From contig CP110630.1 in the NCBI GenBank assembly GCA_026210745.1, positions 930,001 to 994,000 on the forward strand: a stretch of 64,000 nt of DNA, read 5' to 3'. Made by a program: the position numbers and the translations under genes. The notes under the pieces are model-generated. The model did not search any database. It saw nothing but the letters and a program-made list of their open reading frames with translations, and had not been told where the DNA came from. Shown here piece after piece: positions 10,704 through 22,024 of this stretch; within the stretch, counting starts at the first letter, position 1; each line of letters opens with the position of its first letter. This DNA comes from Exobasidium rhododendri. Its lineage: Eukaryota; Basidiomycota; Exobasidiomycetes; Exobasidiales; Exobasidiaceae.

Positions 10704-12366
10704 CTAGAAGATCATACTGCTCATATCGGCTCTAATTCGATCATAACTTAGAAGTCCTTCAACTCTACCAGTTGCAGCCATGGCGATGTCCTTGTCCCAC
10801 AAGTACGTCTGAGCTACGCGTTGAATCTCTTTGACGTTGACTGCTTCAATGGCAGTTTCAATCTCTTTTGGTGAATACCGCTTGCCAGCAGTGACCAGTT
10901 GTCGACCGATGTCTTCAGCAATGGCAGTGGTTCCGTCCAAACCCAAGAGCAGACTTGCCTTCAGTTGTGATTTAGCACGTTCCACTTCTCCTTCCGAAGG
11001 GGAAGTCGACATTCTTTGCCATTCTCGCAAAGTGAAGTGCACCATGTCGTCCAAATTCATCAGATTTTCCGATACCATGTAGACGCCCCAAAGACCAGTG
11101 TCTGAGTAGCTGGTGCTAAAGTGCATATAACTGTTGGCCAAGTTGTTGCTGCTGATAATGTGACTCAATCGAGAGCTCAAGAGAGGGCTTGAACCGAGCG
11201 ATCGGTCCCAATTACCCATGATGCTCTGGAGCACGAGCATTGGGAAATAGTCGGGGGACTTCCAGCTCACTCCCTCGACGGCAATCGCAACATTGACAGT
11301 TGGTTGCGTGTCATCTCGAATTCGAACTTCACTTCCAACAAATTTGGTGGGTGCAGTTGTTTGTTGACCCAATGGAATAGGGTTGGAAGAGACGGGAAGG
11401 CTTGAAAAGTGCTCTTCTGCTAATTTGACAAGCTCTTCGTGCTCCACACCACCCGTTCCAACAAGCACCATGCGGTCCGCGGTGTAGTTGGTTTGGATGT
11501 ACGAAGCTAGATCCTCGCGTCTGATCGACAAGATGTTGTCCTTTGGTCCAAGGATAGTTCGTCCAAGTGCTTGGCCTGCAGTGATGAAGGAGTAAGATAT
11601 TCAGCGCTGATATAAATCACGAAACCTCTGCGATTTCTTCTCTCACCTTGGAAAGCGACAGAGTGCAAGTGGTCGAATACGACCTCTTCGATCTGCTTGT
11701 CGACCTCTTCTTGCTCTCTCAAGATCACGTCTCGCTCCCTCTCAATGGCACTGCTCTCCAATTTCGAGTTTTGCAAAATGTCAGAAATAATGTCAACGGC
11801 CTTGCCAACATCTTTTCGGAAAGCTTTAGCATAGTAGACGGTTTGTTCTCGAGAAGTGTAGGCATTCAAGTGGGCACCCATGTTTTCCACCTCGAGCTCC
11901 AACTTTCGCTGATCTCTCTTTCCAGTGCCTGGTGAAAAAGATTAATGAATCGAGCACTGTCAGCAACGTTGTTCCTCTCTCTGCTGCCGTTCGACTGTCG
12001 TCGCTCTCACCCTTGAAGGCCATGTGCTCGAGGAAGTGAGCAGTACCGTTTGTTCGGTCAGTCTCTGCTCGAGAACCAGCGTCGATCCAGGCGCCGACGG
12101 TAGCTGTCTGAGAAGTAGGGTTCGTTTCAGTAGCTACAGTGAGACCATTTGATAGGGTTGAAGTCTTGGTGATGGGCTAGAAAGTGGGAGGGTGTTAGAG
12201 CTAGCTTTGTCACAACAAAGGGCAGTCTTTGCAAACGTTTGGGACTTACGCTGTGGTGAATAGCTGTGGCCAATGACCTGGGTAGCGACAAAGATGGCCT
12301 TGTCGGCTTCAGAACGGCCGAGCGAGATTGCCTGGCAGCGCTATTAAGAAGTAGGCGCGCAGACAT
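10704..12366 (-). CDS. MAS1: mitochondrial processing peptidase beta subunit
   Basis: Four exons: 12366-12250, 12176-12011, 11928-11647, 11575-10704; 478 aa, normal for the family. It is the catalytic zinc subunit of the matrix enzyme that removes presequences from imported proteins. The N-terminus [20 protein letters not shown] is an arginine-rich presequence. The inverted zinc motif HFLEH (His86, Glu89, His90) is followed by MAFKG and, after splicing, [20 protein letters not shown] with the downstream metal Glu. Intron 3 removal gives [20 protein letters not shown], another family block. It shares a divergent promoter of 305 bases with the mitochondrial ribosomal protein gene bL21m. Confidence 0.95.
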
Positions 12367-12671
12367 GTTGGATTGTACGGAGAAGGTCTAAGGGAGAGAA
12401 AGGCAAGTAATGAGAAGTGGATTGGATCAGGCCGACGACACGCTCTGTCCCAATTGAACGATGGCGGTTGCTTGCTTCCCTTTCTTCTCCGAATCAAAAG
12501 ACACGTGACTCGTGAGAAAACTCACTCCAGAGGCCGTTCGTCAGAAGATGTGTGACGGTGATTTCAACACCTTCTGCAAGGCCGTCTCGGTAGTCAGGCC
12601 AAAAGATAGACAATGGGTAGGTGCAAGCGTGTCAAGAAGGTCGAGAGATGCTGACGGCTGACAGTACAACG
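12367..12671. promoter_or_regulatory. divergent promoter, MAS1 / bL21m
   Basis: This 305-base interval separates the start codons of two genes for mitochondrial proteins, transcribed apart. Shared control is inferred from the arrangement; no specific operator is recognised. An in-frame ATG at 12648 lies inside it and could be an alternative start for the ribosomal protein. Confidence 0.4.
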
Positions 12672-13554
12672 ATGTTCATTTCTATTCCAGCATTTCGCGC
12701 GGCATGCTCGAGTTTGAAAGGAAAAGCGAGGGCGATATGTCCAGCGGTGCAGGGTGAGGATGTTTGAGAAGTCGGGGTAGGAAAAGCGTGCTCTGGCTTA
12801 CTGATCGTGACTCGTCCCCATCTTCAAAGACATACAAAGTCAAGGCCTCGCATTGTCTCGTCGCATTCACACGACTTCGGTGGCTGAAGAGGCGATCTCG
12901 GCGGGAACATCTTCCACCTCGTCTTCGTCCTTTTCATCAACGCCTAGGTTGTCCCCACAAGCCATTGAAGACACCACGTCAGCTTTGGCGCTTCTCAAAT
13001 CACAGCCCACGCATTACGTCGTTGCTTCCATCGCGGGGCGTACCTTGATTCTACATTCTCGAGATGTCTTGACCATTCCAAGGCTCAATGATGTGGAAAT
13101 TGGCGACGTACTGGAATTGGATCGGATCCACGAGATTGGCTCTCGAGACTACACATTGCGAGCACAGGATTCGATGAGTACACGCTCTCGAGGTGCTGTG
13201 GCGCTCATGAGAAGAAGTGTCAAGTCACATGAGTCAACTCTTGTCGAACGTCTACGGCAAGTAGCCATCGAAGAGCAAATCGAAAGCCCCACTCTCGACG
13301 CCATCATGAATGCTGCTGGAGAAGTGAAGGAGTCGCAATCTTGGGGTGCCAGGCTCAAGCCGAGTGGTTTGGGTCATGTTGGAGCTGTTCTAAATCAGAA
13401 CACTGTCCGAGTTCGCTGCACCGTAGTCGAGCATACGAAGGGAAAGATGGAATACATTGTCAAGAAGAAGAGGAGAAAGGGTTACAAGAGGACCATCCAG
13501 CACAAGCAAGCCTACACTCGATTGCGAGTCGAGGGAATTCAGTTGGGTCAATGA
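12672..13554 (+). CDS. mitochondrial large-subunit ribosomal protein bL21m
   Basis: Two exons: 12672-12753 and 12830-13554; 268 aa. It is a structural protein of the mitochondrial 54S ribosomal subunit. Exon 1 starts MFISIPAFRAACSSLKGKAR, a good presequence, and the intron join keeps frame to give QDIQSQGLALSRRIHTTSV. The conserved L21 parts are HYVVASIAGRTLILHSRDVL, PRLNDVEIGDVLELDRI, and the C-terminal VEHTKGKMEYIVKKKRRKGY with RRKGYKRTIQHKQAYTRLRV. An ATG at 12648 in the same frame would add eight residues. I prefer 12672 because it begins the amphipathic presequence directly. Confidence 0.88.
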
Positions 13555-14037
13555 GTCCTCTATTTTTGTCTTTCCATCTTTGTTGCAATAAAGTATGATT
13601 CTACCCTCCCTTCTATGAGGATGTAGCTTTCCGCATCCTTCGCTTGAGACCTCTAACCCCATCCCTCCGCACCCTGAGGCATGTCATATTATCAAATTTT
13701 GAGCAAAGTGAAGTCGCGCGCCTTTCACAAGCGCCAAGTGCTCCTTTCCTGATCGTGCTCGAGAAATATAGTCAGTCACTGAATCAATTTGTGTTGATCT
13801 CTCCAACACTTGCGCAAGCTACACCGACGACATCTACTCCTTAGATTGTGGTTCAGTACTACGCTGCCGTCCCGCCTTCGGCTGTGCCATCTATCATACG
13901 AGAGCCATGGCTAGTACGCGAGCTCAGGTATCATCACTATAGACGTCAAGTGATCGACAAGTCAACAAGATTCACCACTTCTACGATCATGTTTGTGGCT
14001 TCGAGCCTGTACAACTATGGTGAGTCCTTGAAGCTGC
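13555..14037. other. intergenic region
   Basis: This 483-base gap lies between bL21m and the J-protein gene, both plus strand. It contains a short upstream ATG at 13989 followed by a splice-donor-like GGTGAGT, so a 5' leader intron or upstream reading frame is possible. No gene is supported. Confidence 0.35.
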
Positions 14038-15589
14038 ATGACGATGAGCCATGATCGGGACATTGAGAGACATGCCTCTCTCTCAGCGACGAGCTCCTCT
14101 GCGCCTATGAAGCCTGAGACTGCCACTCCAAGCAACACGCGGGTGAAGCGACATCCCAACAAGAAGCGAACAGCAAACGGTAGCCAGGCCAGCCTTCCCA
14201 CGTCTCCTCCACCGTCGTATGCCTCTGTAGCTTCAGGTCGATCTCGTGTGCTCAATCCTGCTACAGCTGAAGCACATCAGGAAGCGGGCGAAGAGACAAC
14301 TCGTCTGAGAACCACTGCTGAAGCAGCCAAGATTGCAATCATCGACGCCATTATTGCACAAGAGAATCTGTATGAAGTGTTGGGCGTGAAGCGCAACGCT
14401 AAGAATGATGAAATACGGAGAGGCTTCCTCAATCGAAGTCGAGTGTGTCATCCAGAGTGAGTGCAGATCATGTAAGGTGAGATGGGAAAACGAACTCAGA
14501 AGCTGATGCTTTGACCGCCATGTTTCTACCTTCAGCAAATTTCCTTCTTACGCACCATGCGTAGTAGCATTTCAAAAGGTATCATTCGCCTATCAGACGC
14601 TGTCTAAACCATCTTCGCGAAGGATGTACGACGTTTCAGGAAGGATGGATCTTGCAGCTGCTCTCAATGACCAAAATGGATCGGGTCTGGCCGCTTCACC
14701 AGGCTTGGGGGGAGATGAAACGTTGAACAGTGTCTTGTATAGTGTCTTTTGCGAATTCCTGGACGGGGACTTTGAAATGATTCGAGTTTTGGTCAGTGCT
14801 ATGAACGAAAGTAATCCAGGACTCAACCTAGGTGGGGATGCGGTAGACAGCATTGAAGGTGCTTTTGCAAAATTGCGGGAAATGATGCTCGGTAAGTGCA
14901 TTCTTCCGGATACCAGAGTCAGTGTCCCCTTCTCTGATTGGTCTTACCTCTTTGCAGCGGGGAAAAAGTACCTGGGTATCATACGCTTTGAGCTGATTCG
15001 TCTCTACGAGATCCAGCAATCTCTGCGACAGTTGTCCTACTTTGATGTGTTTGGGAGACTACGCTTAACACTTCAATTGGCTAGAGTGACTTTGAGCATT
15101 CCAATGGCGATCGACCAAGCTATGAAGGAGTCTGAAGAGGGCGAGGCAGGAGACGGCAAGGACTCGGCAAATACAGCTCGATCGACCGAAGAGACACAGA
15201 ACAAAAGAGTTGACGAAGAGGATGATCAAGATGGCGACGATGGCGAGAGTAGTGGCAGCAATACAGAAGATGAGGGTCCCACTGCTGGAGAGGAATTTGG
15301 TATGCGAGCTGAGCTAGAAGACAGCGAAGATGAAGACGGTCTCTCCGGTCCAAGCATCTCATCAAGTCGTCAACGCAGACTTGCCCGAGCAAGAGATAGA
15401 ACACTGAAACGAGCTCGCCTAGAGGCAGCGAGAAAGGCTCGAGTGGTAGAACAAGAAGAAAGAGCTCTTCAGAAGAGGGGACTACTCGGACCCACCGCTG
15501 CTAGCTTGCTCAAAGGTGTCGTCAAAGTCTTGGAGACTAGTGAGGGATGGGTACCGGGCAGCAAAAGGCGGACCGACATCGATGATTGA
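14038..15589 (+). CDS. J-domain co-chaperone
   Basis: Three exons: 14038-14456, 14536-14891, 14958-15589; 468 aa. A J-domain occupies about residues 115-190: LYEVLGVKRNAKNDEIRRGF, then the first splice join restores HPD (the donor cuts the Asp codon) followed by KFPSYAPCVVAFQKVSFAYQ, cited as FQKVSFAYQTLSKPSSRRMYD. HPD stimulates Hsp70 ATPase. The rest has no zinc-finger or G/F region; it contains a helical middle part and a very acidic stretch (EEDDQDGDDGESSGSNTEDE) and basic helix RRLARARDRTLKRARLEAAR. No signal peptide or membrane segment is evident, so cytosol or nucleus is likely. The client is unknown. Confidence 0.8.
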
Positions 15590-15817
15590 TATCCTCACAC
15601 AAACACAACTTTACTACCCTCCCTTTCCCCCTCCCTCTTTCCTCTTGCCCATTCATTATTTCCTTACAGTCTTCAAAGTACGTAACATTCTTTATACCCA
15701 CTTTTGCACAATTCCCATCTTCTAAGCTTGTTCAGAACATTTTCCCTTCCGTAGGATGGTTTAATAACACATGTTCGCATACATCTTTTGCACGGTCGCT
15801 TAGCAGCCGTCAGCAGC
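15590..15817. other. convergent 3' region, J-protein / nitronate monooxygenase
   Basis: Short gap of 228 bases between stop codons, pyrimidine-rich at its start. No gene is recognised. Confidence 0.35.
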
Positions 15818-17000
15818 TCACAACTTTGAGGAAGGAAGAACGAGCAGTGAACTTTTATGGAGTGCATCTGCCGCCTCTCTAATTATCTCGTCTATGATGT
15901 CCTTTGCTGGTTCAATCTTGTCGACGACTGCCGCTACTTTTCCAGCAAACCAATGTGATAAGACCCCGTTGATCTTCTTGTCTTCCTCCTCTTCGCTCTC
16001 ACTGGGCTGTTCCAAATCCCACTCGACTGGAACAATACCATTTCCTTGCAATTCTTTAATCTTCTCTGGCCTTTGTTCTTCCCACGATCGAATGTAGTCT
16101 GAATTAATGATATGCAATGGTCTTCCGGTAAAGATGGTGCTCTTTACGACCGATTCAAAGTTGGCGTCGACGATGGCTTGCTTATGGGCCGGAGGAGCTC
16201 CGGCCTCCTTTGCACAGACAAATCGAGTCCCTATCCAGACAGCGCTTGCCCCGTGACAGAGAGCCGCTGCTAGCCCCCTGCCGTTGTAGATTCCCCCTGC
16301 TGCAACGACTTGGACTTGCTCGCCAGTCAAAGAAGACTTGTGACCTTTCACTGCTTCCACCACTGTTGGGATCAGGATCGAAAAAGGTACCGTTCCTGTA
16401 TGTCCGCCCGCTGTGAAGACATCCCCTTTAGTATCTTTTACGGGTAGATCAGTCTACCAATCAGAGCTCACCTTCGCCTCCCTGAGCAATGATAAAGTCA
16501 ATACCGGCTTCTAATGCTTTCTTGACATGTTTCGGATGTCCAACCATGTTTGCGACCAAAATTCCCGCCTTGTGCAGCTTCTCCACAACAGCAGGAGGTG
16601 GTACGCCGACGGCTGAAACAAAAATCGTAGCTTGTTCTTCAACGATGACGTCAATGAGCTCGTCCAACTTTCCCTTTGTATAGTCTTTGTTGGTTTTTCT
16701 CGCACTTCCTCCAACTTGAGGCAACAACAAATCTACGCCCCAGGGTAAGTTCGGCTCTCTGAGTCCCTGTTTTAGATCTTGAATCATGGTCTTGAGCATC
16801 TTTGGAGTGTAGCCTACTCCTCCGATGATGCCCATACCTCCTGCATTCGTGACGGCAGCAGCAAGCTCGGGGCTAGCAGCAGCATTCATCCCGGCAAGGA
16901 GAATAGGGTGCCTGATCTTGAAATGCCGTGTGAGTGGTGTTGACAGCAAAGCCGGCGAACATGTGATCGCTTTGATCTCCTCGAAGGGACTCTCCGACAT
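15818..17000 (-). CDS. nitronate monooxygenase (2-nitropropane dioxygenase family)
   Basis: Two exons: 17000-16472 and 16410-15818; 373 aa. These FMN enzymes oxidise toxic alkyl nitronates such as propionate 3-nitronate. Seen motifs: HPILLAGMNAAASPELAAAV near the start, AGGMGIIGGVGY, FIIAQGGEGE joined by splicing to AGGHTGTVPFSILIPTVVEA with the conserved His, then VVAAGGIYNGRGLAAALCHG for FMN phosphate binding and GASAVWIGTRFVCAKEAG. These are the class I signatures. The chosen Met begins just before the family N-terminus; the frame continues open upstream without homologous content. The gene diverges from the GNAT-like gene over 301 bases. Confidence 0.92.
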
Positions 17001-17301
17001 TAAGACGAGGGTGAACGAAGCTGGAAGGAGGGCGGTATACAAGTGAGGTGAACAAAAATGGGTGGACGAGAGTGAGTCACATTCGGTCGAGACTCCCAGA
17101 GGCGTTCGGATCCTTCCTCGGTCGTTTCCTGATAGTAGCAGCAGTGCGGGGAAGCGCACTATCCATTCACGCGTACCCAGACACTGCAGCGTAAAGTCCA
17201 AGGGCACCAAAAAAGATCAACGTTGAACGGGCTAGTCCGAAAATTAAGCTCGCAACGCCTCTTGTCCTTATCACTACGACTGACTTTATCCGACACTTGT
17301 G
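17001..17301. promoter_or_regulatory. divergent promoter, nitronate monooxygenase / GNAT-like
   Basis: This 301-base interval lies between two diverging start codons. No TATA box or known operator is recognised. Confidence 0.35.
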
Positions 17302-18051
17302 ATGGCGAACCCTCTGATGAATGCATCATACAGTGATCTGTCTATCGATGCGATGAAGGAAGAAGACATCCTCGAGAGTGCGACTCTAGCCTACGATGGG
17401 TTTGGGCAGCTGTTCGATCGCTTCCTGTTGCCCAACCTCGTCCTCACACCACAAGAATGGAAAGAAAAGCAGATGGCATACCGTGTCAAGTCGATGGGCT
17501 CTTTGTATGCTTCTACCATCGATCCTCAGTCGGGCACAAGCTGCAAAGTACTGCGCGTTACATCTACTGCGGAGATCATTGGCTTGGTGGCATGGGAAGA
17601 CGAAGGACACCCATCAGCTCTGCTTGCCCGTGAGGAGGAGGCCCGTAGGAAGACGAAAATCTCAGGAGGTTTAGAAGGGGAGGAGCCAGAAAACAATCCC
17701 ATCCTCCCGACAGAGATCGACGAGCAATCATTCTGCAACTTTCGAGACGGACCAGACATCTACAAGCAGAAAGAGGGACCGGTGGCTAAAGTTCTCATGG
17801 TGGTGATAAAATCTAGTCAACGCAAACGGCAGCTCAGTAATCTACTGCTTGAAGAGTTCATGCACTCTACTCAGGGGAGAGCTGCCTTTCTTTGCGCCTC
17901 GAAAAGAGCGGTGCCCCTGTATGAGCGACATGGGTTCAAGATCGTCCCCGAATCGCTCGCTTCAGGTGGAATATCAGTGCCGACGAGAGCGGAGGAAGAA
18001 ACAGGGTCGGAGAACAGCTGGCCAATGACTCGTCTTGCCACTGCCAATTAA
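17302..18051 (+). CDS. GNAT-like acetyltransferase, divergent
   Basis: Single exon, 249 aa. The region VLMVVIKSSQRKRQLSNLLL followed by AAFLCASKRAVPLYERHGFK resembles GNAT motif A and B (acetyl-CoA binding, then the YERHGF end of the fold). The usual R/Q-x-x-G-x-G/A pyrophosphate loop appears as SSQRKRQLS, lacking the glycines, so binding may be altered. An insert of about 50 charged residues (113-163) separates the N-terminal and C-terminal halves. The open frame begins with GTG one codon earlier; the ATG at 17302 is the likely start. Substrate unknown; no targeting signal seen. Confidence 0.65.
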   Translation: MANPLMNASYSDLSIDAMKEEDILESATLAYDGFGQLFDRFLLPNLVLTPQEWKEKQMAYRVKSMGSLYASTIDPQSGTSCKVLRVTSTAEIIGLVAWEDEGHPSALLAREEEARRKTKISGGLEGEEPENNPILPTEIDEQSFCNFRDGPDIYKQKEGPVAKVLMVVIKSSQRKRQLSNLLLEEFMHSTQGRAAFLCASKRAVPLYERHGFKIVPESLASGGISVPTRAEEETGSENSWPMTRLATAN

Positions 18052-18372
18052 GTCTCTTCCTCGATACAAGCAAGAGTGGCATCAACGACACATGTTACGA
18101 CGGATTTTCACTTCAGCCTCAGATTCTGGACGATCGGGGTACCACCCCACTTCTTTCATTACGCCGTGCCAGGACGGAACTGCCGGAGCATCGACGCCCT
18201 CTGAAATACCTTTTAAAACTCCTGCGATTTGAAGCACCACCCTGATATGTTCGCAGCAAAGTCTTGTGCTTGCAGAGAGCATAAAAGGAAAGCTCGGCTA
18301 TGGAGTCTCTTCCCTTCCCCTCATTCCTCCCCTCTCGTCCATCTCGTCATCTTCTCCTCTTCCTTTCCCAAC
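18052..18372. other. intergenic region
   Basis: This 321-base gap lies between the GNAT-like gene and the secreted esterase. Its last 80 bases are strongly pyrimidine-rich (TCTTCCCTTCCCC-like), as often seen before start codons of well-expressed fungal genes. Nothing else is recognised. Confidence 0.4.
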
Positions 18373-19527
18373 ATGCGCCTTTCTCTTTTTCTTCCCCTGC
18401 TCTTATCTTGCTGCTTACCTTTCTGCTTCTCCTTGCATTCCCCGAGAGATGAGGTGCATCGCCACCCAAGGATAGATACCATGGTGAAGGCTGTCAAGAG
18501 AAACGCAGCAAATACTCCCACAGTATTCCTCATCGGTGACAGGTGAGCTTCGCTTTTGCTTGAGGTCAAGGAGAGTGTACTTTGGGACATGCCCTGATCA
18601 CTACTTTCACTTCCTTGCAGTACGATGTCCGACTGTCGAGCATACCCGATCGACTCCTCTACAGCTGGGTGGGGGACAAAGTTAGCAGGCTGGCTTACCA
18701 TTCCAGTCGTTAACATGGCAAAATCAGGCTACTCTGCACGGATGATGGAGAGGGAAGGCTATTTTGAGGAAGTCCTTCAAAAGGCTCAACAGGGCGATTT
18801 CCTTGTAGTCGAACTCGGTCACAACGATGGTAAGTCGGTGTAGTCCTCGTCCTCTCTTCCCTCTTCATATCTGACAGCTACTATATAGAAACACCCGAGA
18901 ACAACGACCCGAGTGGCAAAAGACCTTGCGATCCTAGCAACGGGATCAGTGCGCCGTGTACGAAGATGTTCAAGTGAGTCTCTTGATTTCGTAGAGGAAG
19001 GAACATCGCCTGACCTCCTCTTAGAGGGAAACAAGAGACAGTGCAGACCTTCTCAAAGTATCTAGAAGACGCTGCATTGAAATTTAAAGCAAAGGGAGTC
19101 CATGTCATTATTTCGAGCTTAACGAGCACAAACACATACTTGACGGGTAAGTTTAGGGGTCAAGATCGGATTTTCTGCTACTGTGTCAGCGCCAGCTGAT
19201 CCTCCCTTCTTCTCTGCCTCTCTTCTCTCAGGATCATTCAGAGCCGATACAAACGTCTTTGTAGGGTACGCTCAGGAAGCAGCTCGACTTGCTAGTGTCG
19301 ACTATGTAGGGCATCACGAGGTCATGACAGATTGGTGGGAGAAGCTGGGCAAGGAACAAGTTTTGAGCTTCTACCCGCCGCAACAATGGACACACCTGAC
19401 CCCATCAGGAGCCGTCTACACTGCCGCTGCTTTTGTCCACGGATTGGATGCCACTCAGAGTCCACTGAGACAATACAGAATCAAGGGTAACCCGACACAC
19501 TACGAAACAGCAAAGTGTCCCAAATAA
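18373..19527 (+). CDS. secreted SGNH esterase, rhamnogalacturonan acetylesterase (CE12) type
   Basis: Five exons: 18373-18542, 18621-18829, 18889-18973, 19025-19146, 19232-19527; 293 aa, phase kept throughout. A signal peptide is clear (MRLSLFLPLLLSCCLPFCFS), then a kexin-like basic region. Block I is FLIGDSTMSD with the nucleophile Ser57, block II is VVNMAKSGYSAR, block III is VVELGHND with the oxyanion Asn. Block V holds His250 in QQWTHLTPSGA. CE12 enzymes remove acetyl groups from pectic rhamnogalacturonan. The canonical catalytic Asp three residues before His (DxxH) is Gln247 here. So either another acid serves or activity is reduced. The gene is tail to tail with the zinc-finger gene, 51 bases between stops. 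Confidence 0.83.
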
Positions 19528-19578
19528 GGCGTGCGCCCTCCTCCCCTTTAGATCTGTCGTAGTATACATGTATCGATG

Positions 19579-22024
19579 TTACGGCTGTTCTGCCGCATTG
19601 TGATGACCATCTTTGTAGTGTGTTTTCTTGTGTCTTGCGACTTGATCTGGCCTGCTGAATGTCTTTGAACAGCCAGAAAAGGGGCATGAGAACGGCTTCT
19701 CACCCGTGTGAGTCCGGAGGTGTTTCGTGAGATTGGAGCTCTCGGAAAAGGCCCGTGGACAACCTGGCCAAGAGCACTGGAAAGGCTTTTCACCGGTATG
19801 AATGCGTTTGTGGATCGTCAGACTACCTGCTACGGCAAATGACTTGTTGCAACCAGGCTCATCACATCGATACGGCTTCTCATTCGTGTGGGTCCTTCGA
19901 TGTTGACAAAGTGTGTTTGCTTCTGAAAACCGCTTTTGACAGATTTCGCATTCAAAGGGTCGATGACCGGTGTGCGTCTGTAGATGTCGAAGGATCTTCT
20001 GCTTTTGATTGAACTTGCGGGATGGTCCTCTTGTGCATCCTTTCCAGTGACACTCGTAGTCTGACTTTCCACTTCCAATGTGGTCTTTATTGATGTGCAG
20101 AGTGAGGTCCAGATGACAGGTGAATCGGAGGGAGCAACCGATCCACTCGCAAGGATGTTCTGCAGCTACAGTACCATTGCTGGGCACAGGACAGCCGCAA
20201 TCTTGAGAGGGCGATGTGTCATTGTGAGACAGCAAATTTTCTTTCTTCTCCCGTTCGCCTGCTCTCCTCTTCCGCTTTCTCCCACCGACCTCTGTGAGGG
20301 AGTCATCCCCCATGCAAACGTGTGCTTGCATAATGTGCTGCAAGATGAGATTGCTGTCGTCCATTCCCATGCCAGCGTCGCTTCGTTCCACTTGACACGA
20401 ATCCCAAAGACACTTCCAGGCTTGGTCCTGCGTCCATTGTATTGCTGTCGTCTTCTCCCTTTCCTCTTCCACAATATCGATGGGTCTCACGTTCGGTATC
20501 TGACCAAACCCGGCCAAGTGGACGTGATTGACATGTGCAGCAAGTTCACTGATCGACATGCACTGTATTCCACACCCAGCCCAGTGGCAGGTGTGAAAAT
20601 GACGATGGTGATCATCGTAAGCATTGCCCTGCCCAAAGGAGCTATGAAAGTCGAGAGCAGGTGCAAGACTTGAGTCATGTTCGCTGCTGTGTGAGTGGTC
20701 TTTTTGAAAGAGGCACTGCATCAAACGTTCTTGATGGAGGCCTTCTCCGCTATGACCTGTTCTGCGCGGCCATACAGGAGTCGATGAAGACATCTCGCCT
20801 CCTTTGAAGCTTGTGAGATGCGAACTGAACGAAGAAAGGCTGATGGAGCTAGTGCGAGACCGAGAGAGCGATAACGGAGTCTCTTGTGTAGATGTAGGAG
20901 TGACGGAAGGTGGGGTGATCTCTACAGCGCAGCATTCATTGCAATCTTTAGTGACGCTGCTATAATCGGCACTCTTCGTGTCGCAGCATTGGTCGAAATC
21001 GTGGTCTGAACAGCACCAGCAATCGAGCTGTAGAAAATTTGACATAAGACGCATCCGTTGATTAGCTTTCGTCGAGTCCAGAGCCCACCGACTGCCACCG
21101 CTCATGACTCACCAATTCTTGGAAGCTTGAGAATCGCCTCGCAGAATTATCGTCATCGACATTCCTCACGCAAGAGGAACACGATTTGGGATCTTGCATC
21201 GGGTTCGCGGAGATGGCAATCGTAGCTTTGTCCCATACCGCTTCTGCAGTGTGACAAGCGACTGGACACTTGTCGACTGCGACAGTAAGATCATCTGCAC
21301 ACCTTTCACCACTGCAAGGCGCGTTGCAATCTATATCCTGACAAGGAAGCACACTCGATCCTTGATGTGGAAGCTTAGAGATCTCGTGCTGGCCTTCATC
21401 GCAGCAACCGACGATTGCCGAGCAAGAAGACGCCATACTCTCTGAACTCGATGGTGAACAATCGATAGTGCAAGGAGCGGTGCAGCATTCATCGTACGTT
21501 GTTAGATCGGCACTCGTGAGGCAGACGGCATCATTCCGACAATCGATACATGTCGAAGCAGTCGAGCAAGAAGACACTCTACGTGACGACGACGACGACG
21601 ACTTCTTGTTTGCTTGAGACGAAGATGCCACCATTGCAGTGTCGACTAAAGACGACCAATCGTGTGCAACAGACGCCAAACATGAGGCCCGCTGCTGCCC
21701 GCGTCTCTTCCTCTTGCTACTGATGCCCTTGGCGTCACCTCCGTTGCTGTGATCAGATAGGTGTGTTTCTGCCACCCGAACTAGTTCCGCAAGCTTATCC
21801 TGATAATGCAGCTCATCCAGAAATGGTATTTGCCTCTCTTTACCCTTGCTCGACATCTTTATCGTGCCCGCCCTGTCGTCGCTGGTCAACAAATTCTTCT
21901 GCGCTCTGATGTCGTCGCGAGTGACCGTTCCAGTGGTGGTCATTTGCTGTGGTCTTTTCCTCCTTCCGTCCACTCTCCACAATAAGCTATGATGGGTGGA
22001 AGTTAGACGCCCCTCTTCATGCAT
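19579..22024 (-). CDS. Zap1-like C2H2 zinc-finger transcription factor
   Basis: Two exons: 22024-21113 and 21027-19579; 786 aa. The C-terminal third holds a run of C2H2 fingers: two atypical early ones (CHWAGCGIQCMSISELAAHV and CLWDSCQ...HIMQAHV), CEWIGCSLRFTCHLDLTLHI, CHWKGC...LRHLQTH, then four regular fingers joined by TGHRPF, TNEKPY and TGEKPF linkers. The order and the paired atypical fingers resemble yeast Zap1, the zinc-homeostasis regulator. Exon 1 and the start of exon 2 are unusually cysteine-rich (CTAPCTIDC, CWCCSDHDFDQCCD, CNECC), as expected for zinc-sensing activation domains. The open frame begins with TTG five codons earlier; I took the first ATG. Direct zinc control is inference. 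Confidence 0.78.

Noticed and set aside
20080-20673. 197-codon open frame opposite the zinc-finger gene
   Set aside because: It is a shadow of the C2H2 coding strand with no family resemblance.
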